From assembly GCF_902859915.1 (NCBI RefSeq), contig NZ_CADIKK010000042.1, positions 1 to 57,529 of the forward strand: 57,529 nt of DNA. Reading direction: 5' to 3'. Both the position numbers and the translations under genes were made by a program. Positions 52,420-57,529 of the stretch are shown piece after piece. The notes below the pieces were generated by a model, which was not told the DNA's origin, ran no database searches, and saw nothing but the letters and a program-made list of their open reading frames with translations. Source of the stretch: Paraburkholderia ultramafica. GTDB lineage: Bacteria; Pseudomonadota; Gammaproteobacteria; Burkholderiales; Burkholderiaceae. Each line of letters opens with the position of its first letter. Position 1 is the first letter of the stretch.

Positions 52420-53475
52420 TCACTGCGCCGACTGATCTGCCCGCATCTCTCTCCCGAAACTCGCCGGCGTCCTCGATCCTTCCGGCAACGTCAGTTCGCC
52501 GCGCGCTACACGCCGCCGCAGATACTCGAAGGTCTGCGCGGTCTGCGCAAACAGATGCTCCCCCGCTGTGAGCGGCTCGTATCGCGCCACGACCTCGGGC
52601 GTCGAGAACTGCGGCAGCGGCGCGACCTGGGTCCGATAGTCGCAAGCGAAGAAGAGCGGAAATGAATATCGCTCTTGCGCGACTTTGCGCACGCGGTGCG
52701 TGGTGGCGACATAGGTACCGCCGGTCCACGTCTCCAACATGTCACCGATGTTCACGACGAACGCATCCTCGAGCGGCGGCGCATCGATCCACTGCCCCGC
52801 TCCGTTCATCACTTCGAGCCCGGGGGCGGTCGGCAAGAGGATCGTGAAGCATTCGTAGTCAGTATGGGCACCGATGCCTAGGCGATCGTCGGCCGACGCG
52901 TCATAGGGATAGTGGACCAGTCGTAATTGACTTGGCGGCTTCGTCAGATAAGCGTCGAAGTAAAACTCGGGCAAGCCGAGGGCAAGCGCAACACCACGAA
53001 ACATCACACATCCGAGAGCAAACGCCTCTTCGTAATACCGGCTCACCGCTTCGCGAAAGCCCGGCTGCTCCGGCCACACGTTCGGCCCAAGCATTGGCGT
53101 ACTGCACGCCACATCGGGATCGTCAAGCGGCAAGTCGCGGCCCGTGTCGAATGCTTCCTTCCTGTCGCGCGCGCCGCCCGCGAACACCTCCTCGCCTTCG
53201 GGAACATAGCCGCGGTGCGCTCTTGAGCGGCCGATGTAGTAGCGCATCTTCCACTCTTGCGGCGACGCAAAGAAGCGCCGAGCCTCCTCAACGAGCGCCG
53301 CGCGCAATTCGCGCGCGACGCGATGGCCGGTCACGTAAAAGAAACCCGCTTCCCGCGCCGCCAAATCGAGTTCGCGCGCGCTCGCAATGCGCTCGCTCAG
53401 GTCATCGCTGTAGAGTCCGCTCACGTCGACGATCGGAAGTCGATCAAACGTGGCATGGTGATGAGTCTGGCTCAT
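52420..53475 (-). CDS. Isopenicillin-N-synthase-like Fe(II)/2-oxoglutarate oxygenase
   Basis: 351 aa. A DIOX_N segment (residues ~12-115, PIVDVSGLYSDD, AAREAGFFYVTGH) is followed by a double-stranded beta-helix core. Iron ligands H204, D206 (GAHTDYECF) and H260 (ATTHRV) and the 2-oxoglutarate pair R269, S271 (ERYSFPLFF) are all present, so it looks active. It overlaps the TIM-barrel gene by 4 bases and ends 238 bp before the guanidine riboswitch. Plant relatives of this superfamily hydroxylate homoarginine and release guanidine; a similar role here would supply the neighbouring pathway (inference). The true substrate is unknown. Confidence 0.88.
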   Translation of the reverse strand: MSQTHHHATFDRLPIVDVSGLYSDDLSERIASARELDLAAREAGFFYVTGHRVARELRAALVEEARRFFASPQEWKMRYYIGRSRAHRGYVPEGEEVFAGGARDRKEAFDTGRDLPLDDPDVACSTPMLGPNVWPEQPGFREAVSRYYEEAFALGCVMFRGVALALGLPEFYFDAYLTKPPSQLRLVHYPYDASADDRLGIGAHTDYECFTILLPTAPGLEVMNGAGQWIDAPPLEDAFVVNIGDMLETWTGGTYVATTHRVRKVAQERYSFPLFFACDYRTQVAPLPQFSTPEVVARYEPLTAGEHLFAQTAQTFEYLRRRVARGELTLPEGSRTPASFGREMRADQSAQ

Positions 53476-54359
53476 GACTCCGCCCTCGTGCTAGGCACGC
53501 TCGCCGTATCCTGCGCCGACCGATCGAGAAACTCCGCGAAATGACCGCGTGCCTGCCCGCCCATCCAGGTATTGACCTCCCACAGGTCCGCGACGGGCGC
53601 ATTCGTGAAAGGAAGCGTGTGGAGATAGCCGTCGGGACCGAACTCGGGCGTCATCGTCGTCACCGCGTAGCCGGCGGCGACTTGCGCTGTCCAGAGCGCC
53701 TCCCAGATCCGCAGATGAGACTGCAGGCAATCGGCGTATTCGGGCGCGGCGGGATGCGGCACCTGCGGACCTTGCGGATAGCCAATCCGTCCGTGAATGT
53801 GGTGCGCGTGGGGCGCGATCTCCGCGAGAGCATCCCATTCGCTGTCGAGCAGCCGCTCGCACACCACGACCCAGTGACTGAAGTCGCACGTCAGCCTGAG
53901 TTGCGGCACCGCGCGCACAACGTCGCGCGTGATCCACGGGTTAAAGAGCGAGCGGCTTCGGTGTGTCTCGAAGCTGCAGATTACATCGTGCCGCGCGGCC
54001 AGTTCGACGGCACGCGAGAAAAAGTCGATCTGCGTCTCAGCCGGCCACGCATCGCAGCCGGCGATCACGCTGAAAAAGCGAGGCTTGAGCGGCTTGCCCA
54101 AGACGATCTTCGCCTCCAGATCGTGCAAATGCTGGGCAGGCGTTGCCGAACGCTCTGGCACATAGCTGCCTGCAGTCGTGATCTCGGCGATGAACGCGAG
54201 ATGCTCATCTGCGATCGCGGATGCAAATGCTTCGCGCTGAGCCGCATCGGCAGGCACCTGCGCCTCGATGCCGTCAAAACCGGCCGTCCGCACCAACGGC
54301 GCAGCTTCGCGTGGCCCTGCCCCATAGCCCCAGAACGTCTTGAATAGTTCGAACTTCAT
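53472..54359 (-). CDS. Sugar-phosphate isomerase/epimerase-like TIM-barrel protein
   Basis: 295 aa from the ATG at 54359 (ATG at 54362 is next to it; the frame runs on to 54494 without conservation). AP-endonuclease-2/xylose-isomerase-like barrel: MKFELFKTFWGYG, LVRTAGFDGIEAQVP, AFIAEITTAGSY, and metal-type residues in CSFETHRSRS, LTCDFSHWVVV, HHIHGRIGYPQGPQ and MTPEFGPDGYLHT. Probably acts on the product or precursor of the oxygenase with which it overlaps (ATGA). No signal peptide. Divergent from the winged-helix regulator across a 157-bp region. Confidence 0.88.
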   Translation of the reverse strand: MKFELFKTFWGYGAGPREAAPLVRTAGFDGIEAQVPADAAQREAFASAIADEHLAFIAEITTAGSYVPERSATPAQHLHDLEAKIVLGKPLKPRFFSVIAGCDAWPAETQIDFFSRAVELAARHDVICSFETHRSRSLFNPWITRDVVRAVPQLRLTCDFSHWVVVCERLLDSEWDALAEIAPHAHHIHGRIGYPQGPQVPHPAAPEYADCLQSHLRIWEALWTAQVAAGYAVTTMTPEFGPDGYLHTLPFTNAPVADLWEVNTWMGGQARGHFAEFLDRSAQDTASVPSTRAES

Positions 54360-54369
54360 CATCGCCCCA

Positions 54370-54379
54370 TTACATGTAA
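54370..54379. promoter_or_regulatory. Palindrome TTACATGTAA, candidate operator
   Basis: A perfect 10-bp palindrome located 10 bp upstream of the TIM-barrel start and in the divergent region with the regulator at 54517. An AT-rich stretch with AATAATACATT follows. It is a plausible operator where the regulator represses the oxygenase operon. Confidence 0.4.
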
Positions 54380-54516
54380 AATTGCACGCAATAATACATT
54401 CGAATGGGTGGGCGTCAATATGCTGACGATGAACCGGCGCGGCTCGCCCAGGCTGCGCACGATTTCCGGGCTCGCGCGCACGAAAACCGCGCATCTTTGC
54501 TCATAGTGGTGAATCG

Positions 54517-54885
54517 ATGAAGAAGAAAATCAGCCGCGCCAAAGCGCAAGCCGTGGCGCGCGCGATTCTCGACATGGACTTCCAGTGGTCCGCTCACTTC
54601 GGCGATTTGGGTTTGAGCGACCTCAACTACAGCGATCTGTTCTGTCAGATGTGGGCGGACGAACAGGCCTCTTTTCCGAAGACGGCGCTCTACGGCTTCA
54701 TGCCCGGTATCAGCCGCCGCACCGCCGTCAGCTACGTCCAGGACCTGATCGATCAGGGTTGGCTGCTTCAGACGGGCGCCAAGGACGACCGCCGTATCAA
54801 GTATGTGCGACTCGCGCCCATGATCGAGGAACGGCTCGAGCGGTTCCTCGCATTCGTACATCAGCGTTTTGGCGCGCTCGAGTGA
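54517..54885 (+). CDS. MarR-like winged-helix regulator
   Basis: 122 aa. N-terminal helices (MKKKISRAKAQAVARAILDM) precede a winged helix: recognition region MPGISRRTAVSYVQDLIDQG and wing DDRRIKYVRLAPM, then a dimerisation helix to the C-terminus (ERLERFLAFVHQRF). It fits the short MarR/PadR-like winged-helix class without a ligand domain of its own. It is divergent from the TIM-barrel/oxygenase operon and 80 bp upstream of the second guanidine-I leader. It likely controls the oxygenase pair (inference). Confidence 0.8.
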   Translation: MKKKISRAKAQAVARAILDMDFQWSAHFGDLGLSDLNYSDLFCQMWADEQASFPKTALYGFMPGISRRTAVSYVQDLIDQGWLLQTGAKDDRRIKYVRLAPMIEERLERFLAFVHQRFGALE

Positions 54886-54940
54886 ATCGACAGCGACCGT
54901 TCGCACTGTTCGACACGACGATGCGAAAACCGCATGCGCC

Positions 54941-54956
54941 TGGCATGGTTCTCGCA
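54941..54956 (+). promoter_or_regulatory. Sigma-54-type promoter of the rightward guanidine operon
   Basis: TGGCATGGTTCTCGCA: GG/GC spacing of 10 nt, matching 13 of 16 positions of the element upstream of the leftward riboswitch. A small inverted repeat ATGCGaaaacCGCAT lies just upstream (54921-54935). The predicted start is 54967, at the first base of the riboswitch leader. Confidence 0.65.
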
Positions 54957-54965
54957 TAGCCTTGC

Positions 54966-55118
54966 GCGAGAGGTGCGGCGGAGTCGCATCTTAGGGGTGC
55001 TAGGGTTCCGGTTCGCGAGAACGTCTGGTCCGAGAGCAGCCCGGTGCGCCGTGGCGATTGGCTTAAAGCTGATCTGGCGGCTCATTACACGGCGGGACAA
55101 AAGCCCGGGAGATTGTGG
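54966..55118 (+). ncRNA. Guanidine-I (ykkC) riboswitch, rightward operon
   Basis: Landmarks in order: GCGAGAGGTGCG, GCTAGGGTTCCGG, TGGTCCGAGAGCAGCC and GGGACAAAAGCCCGGGAGA. They correspond one to one with the copy at 52021-52182. It lies 147 nt upstream of the binding-protein gene; the remaining leader (55119-55265) has a GGTCTCCTGGAG stretch that could sequester the ribosome-binding site. Confidence 0.92.
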
Positions 55119-55265
55119 TGGTAGCGACAGCTACCTGCGCCTCTCCATGGCCGGCTTTGCGTCTTCCGTGTCCCGCAGGAACCGGTCATGTTGTGGGCCC
55201 GTGCACGTCATGTCGCACGAGCCGCTTAGACAACTCAATCCTCACCGGTCTCCTGGAGTCCATCG

Positions 55266-56288
55266 ATGAAAAAAATCAAATCCGCTCTTACCGAAATTGC
55301 GCCGTCGCGTCTTGTGCGCCGCACGTTCGCGGGCATCGCGACCGCGCTCGCAATCGGCGCCGCCGTGCCTGCGCAGGCCGCCGCGCCGCTGAAGATCGGC
55401 TACAGCGACTGGCCCGGCTACGTCGCCTTCCAGATCGCTATCGACAAGGGCTGGTTCAAGCAAGCCGGGGTCGACGTCGACTTCGAATGGTTCGATTACT
55501 CGGCATCGCTCGACGCCTTCTCGGCGGGCAAGCTCGACGCGGTGGGCACGACCAACGGCGATGCGCTCGTGACCGGGGCAAGTGGCGCGAGAAACGTGAT
55601 GATCCTGTTGACGGACTACTCGAGCGGCAACGACATGATCGTCGCGAAGCCGGGCACGAAATCGGTCGAAGCGCTCAAGGGCAAGAAGATCGGCGTTGAA
55701 GTCGGTCTCGTCGACCACCTGCTGCTCGACACCGCACTCGAAAAGCACGGCATGAAGGAAGCGGACGTGACGCTTGTAAATGCGAAGACCAACGAACTGC
55801 CGCAGGTGCTGGGCTCGTCCAGCGACATCGCGGCGGTCGCACTCTGGCAGCCGAACGCGAGTGAAGCGCTCAAGCGCGTGCCCGGCTCGCGCCCGATCTT
55901 CACCTCGGCCAATGCCCCGGGTCTCATTTACGACGTGTTTACCGTCAACCCGGCGAGCGTCGCCGCGCGTCGCGCAGATTGGGAGAAAGTGATCGGCGTC
56001 TGGTACCGTTGCGTTGCCTACATCAACGATCCGAAGACGCAACCGGACGCGCTGAAGATCATGTCCGCGCGTGTCGGTCTCACGCCCGAGCAATATCTTC
56101 CCTTGCTCAAAGGCACACAACTGCTCGATGCCGCGGCCGCGAAGAAAGCGTTCGGCAAGGGCCCAGGCCTCGACTCGCTCTACGGTTCGAGCGAGAACGC
56201 GGACAAGTTCAACGTGCGCAACGCCGTCTACAAACAGCAGCAGGACGTGAACAACTATATCGATCCGTCGCTGACCGCAGCACGCTAA
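55266..56288 (+). CDS. Periplasmic ABC binding protein (NMT1/SsuA-like), likely guanidine
   Basis: 340 aa with a Sec signal peptide (residues ~15-38, TFAGIATALAIGAAVPAQA-A). Mature protein is a type-II periplasmic binding fold: KIGYSDWPGYVAFQIAIDKG, DFEWFDYSASLDAFSAGKLD, LTDYSSGNDMIVA and KGKKIGVEVGLVDH. CTGGAG lies 7 bp upstream of the ATG. Its position under a guanidine-I riboswitch and the lone permease-ATPase pair in the sister operon indicate it delivers guanidine (or a guanidino compound) to that transporter. Followed by a hairpin and the lactonase-like gene. Confidence 0.92.
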   Translation: MKKIKSALTEIAPSRLVRRTFAGIATALAIGAAVPAQAAAPLKIGYSDWPGYVAFQIAIDKGWFKQAGVDVDFEWFDYSASLDAFSAGKLDAVGTTNGDALVTGASGARNVMILLTDYSSGNDMIVAKPGTKSVEALKGKKIGVEVGLVDHLLLDTALEKHGMKEADVTLVNAKTNELPQVLGSSSDIAAVALWQPNASEALKRVPGSRPIFTSANAPGLIYDVFTVNPASVAARRADWEKVIGVWYRCVAYINDPKTQPDALKIMSARVGLTPEQYLPLLKGTQLLDAAAAKKAFGKGPGLDSLYGSSENADKFNVRNAVYKQQQDVNNYIDPSLTAAR

Positions 56289-56293
56289 GTGAT

Positions 56294-56327
56294 AAGTCGC
56301 ATCGCGCCTCCCAGCGCGATGCGACTT
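56294..56327 (+). terminator. Perfect 14-bp stem-loop between the binding protein and MBL genes
   Basis: AAGTCGCATCGCGC (56294-56307), loop CTCCCA, then the exact reverse complement (56314-56327). No T-run follows, so it is more likely an mRNA-stabilising or partial-attenuation element that lets the binding protein be made in excess over the downstream enzyme. It begins 6 bp after the upstream stop codon. Confidence 0.75.
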
Positions 56328-56348
56328 GCCAAGAGCAGGAGCAAACTG

Positions 56349-57131
56349 ATGACACAGGTTTTGCGGCTATGGCCCCTCCTAAGCGCGATGCACCGTTACG
56401 ACAAGTCGATATCGACACGCAATCGCGGCATCGGCACCGACATCGACGCCCCGATCCTTGCGTACCTGATCGAGACGCGAAACGGACGCATCCTTTACGA
56501 CGTCGGCTGCGACTACCTCAAGATCGCGGACCCGGCGCTGCGCAAGCGCTACTACGAGTGCGGCGCCGCCCCGATGCCGGCGCCTCAGATGATCGAGGAG
56601 CAGCGCATTCCGAACCATTTGGCACGGCTCGGACTGCAGCCGTCGGACATCGACGTGGTGATGATCGGCCATCTGCATTTCGATCACGCAGGCGGCCTGT
56701 GCGAGGTGTGCGGCTCGGACATCCACGTGCATGCGGATGAGCTCGAGGCAGCGCGCGCGCAAGCGGATCTCGCCTACTTCCAGGACGACTTCAGTGGCGA
56801 CTATCGTTGGCGAACGCAGCGCGACGAGTACGACGTGGCGCCCGGCGTACGCACAATCAACACGCCCGGCCATACCGCGGGCCACATGTCGCTGTGGATC
56901 GAGCTACCGCGCGGCAGGCCCGTGATACTCGCGGGCGACGCGGCCGACCTGACCGAGAACATCGACGACGAGGTGGCGCCTGGCGTCTGCTGGAACGATC
57001 GAGAAGATCTCGCCCTCATGAGCATTCGCAAGCTGAAAGCGCTCGCGGCGCAGACTGGCGCCACGATCTGGCCGAATCACGACATCGCGTTCTGGCACAC
57101 GTTGGCGCGCGGACCGGCCTGGTGTGCGTGA
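56349..57131 (+). CDS. N-acyl-homoserine-lactonase-family metallo-beta-lactamase-fold hydrolase
   Basis: 260 aa from the ATG at 56349 (CAGGAG upstream). Two-metal site intact: HLHFDHAGG, the His of NTPGHTAGHMSLW, Asp in ILAGDAADL and His in WPNHDIAFW. The family includes AiiA/AttM quorum-quenching lactonases and many other hydrolases. Cytoplasmic. Co-transcribed with a guanidine-riboswitch-controlled binding protein, which points to hydrolysis of a guanidino or amide substrate rather than quorum sensing (inference). Ends 80 bp before an IS6-family left end. Confidence 0.9.
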   Translation: MTQVLRLWPLLSAMHRYDKSISTRNRGIGTDIDAPILAYLIETRNGRILYDVGCDYLKIADPALRKRYYECGAAPMPAPQMIEEQRIPNHLARLGLQPSDIDVVMIGHLHFDHAGGLCEVCGSDIHVHADELEAARAQADLAYFQDDFSGDYRWRTQRDEYDVAPGVRTINTPGHTAGHMSLWIELPRGRPVILAGDAADLTENIDDEVAPGVCWNDREDLALMSIRKLKALAAQTGATIWPNHDIAFWHTLARGPAWCA

Positions 57132-57212
57132 GAGACCACGCAGCTAGGCGCTGATCCTGCAGATGGCGCCGCTTCGTCGATTCGCAACAGTCGACCCACG
57201 TTTGCGCTGACG

Positions 57213-57428
57213 GGCTTTGTTCGGAAGGGTCCGAATTTGGTTCCGTCGCAATAGCGGAGGCTGGTATGCTGCGGAACCTTACAGAAATGATGTGAACGAC
57301 AATGAAAGCGCTGAGTCCGGCGGTAGCCAAGGTGCTGAAGCGGTTGCACTATCCGGTTGAGATCATGTTGGTGTGCGTGCGTTGGTACGTGGCCTACCCG
57401 CTGAGCTTGCGCAATCTCGAAGAATGAT
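57213..57428 (+). mobile_element. IS6-family element, left end only
   Basis: A GGCTTTGTTCGG terminus at about 57213, resembling IS6-family inverted repeats, followed by the start of the transposase. The rest is replaced at 57429 by the unidentified IS terminus, so only ~215 bp remain in the window. Confidence 0.6.
57302..57427 (+). pseudogene. IS6-family transposase, N-terminal fragment
   Basis: 41 codons, starting MKALSPAVAKVLKRLHYPVE and ending YVAYPLSLRNLEE, then a stop created at the junction. This is the conserved N-terminus of IS6/IS26-like transposases (normally followed by MMAERG). Same orientation as the C-terminal fragment at 42392-42721, so the two bracket the guanidine island. 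Confidence 0.85.
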
Positions 57429-57529
57429 ATGAACGCCTCCCACCCGTGAGCGGTGGAAGCGAAGAAGGAAGGTGGACCCTCACGGGCCGACGGCATCAAA
57501 GTGCCCAAGGTGGAAGATCATGCAGATCT
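57429..57529. repeat. Unidentified IS terminus (copy 2), continuing off the window
   Basis: Begins ATGAACGCCTCCCACCCGTG and matches 6619-6715 closely for about 80 bp, including the inverted words CCCGTGAG and CTCACGGG. It interrupts the IS6 transposase here and runs off the right edge, so its transposase gene would lie beyond the window. Confidence 0.65.

Overview
The window looks like a chromosomal or megaplasmid stretch from a Paraburkholderia/Caballeronia-type beta-proteobacterium. This rests on high GC with many GC-ending codons, protein sequences typical of the Burkholderiaceae (a GAF/PAS hybrid kinase, a cytochrome bd cluster, a guanidine/urea amidolyase cluster) and a high load of insertion elements. 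Genus and replicon are inferred; no rRNA or tRNA gene was seen.

Layout. (1) 1-6.6 kb: a giant hybrid kinase flanked by a ~111-bp imperfect inverted repeat, the right copy being the leader of a truncated tyrosine integrase. (2) 6.7-10.0 kb: a compact cargo-less TniA-TniB-TniQ transposon with TGTTGAAG ends and seven iterated ~20-bp transposase-type sites. (3) 10.3-26.3 kb: a LysR gene, a winged-helix/ATPase/repeat-domain regulator and a ten-gene leftward block: YcaC-like hydrolase, YtcJ-like amidohydrolase, cyclic-nucleotide-domain MscS channel, HD-like protein, XapX, DUF1275, periplasmic VOC protein, AlgE-like porin, cyclic-nucleotide-domain flavoprotein and chloroperoxidase-like hydrolase. 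(4) 26.4-32.3 kb: plasmid and mobile debris: ISL3, a ParA-like gene cut by it, a TraK-like gene, CcdAB and a degenerate group II intron. (5) 32.4-42.2 kb: microaerobic respiration: cydDC, cydABX, an aberrant UbiV homologue and OmpW with an Anr/FNR box. (6) 42.3-57.5 kb: a guanidine-assimilation island bracketed by IS6-family remnants.

How the guanidine island works (partly inference). Two operons each start with a near-identical sigma-54-type promoter followed by a guanidine-I (ykkC) riboswitch. The leftward operon encodes two DUF1989 proteins (the carboxyguanidine deiminase pair), a biotin-dependent urea/guanidine carboxylase, allophanate hydrolase, and an ABC permease and ATPase. The rightward operon encodes the matching periplasmic binding protein and a metallo-beta-lactamase-fold lactonase-like enzyme, separated by a perfect 14-bp hairpin. 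Between the two riboswitches lie an Fe(II)/2-oxoglutarate-type oxygenase, a TIM-barrel protein and a divergent winged-helix regulator. These may feed guanidine or a guanidino compound into the pathway.

The points most worth checking are the paired sigma-54/riboswitch leaders with the embedded oxygenase module, the minimal TniABQ element, the operon with two cyclic-nucleotide-domain fusions, and the UbiV homologue that has lost most of its Fe-S cysteines.
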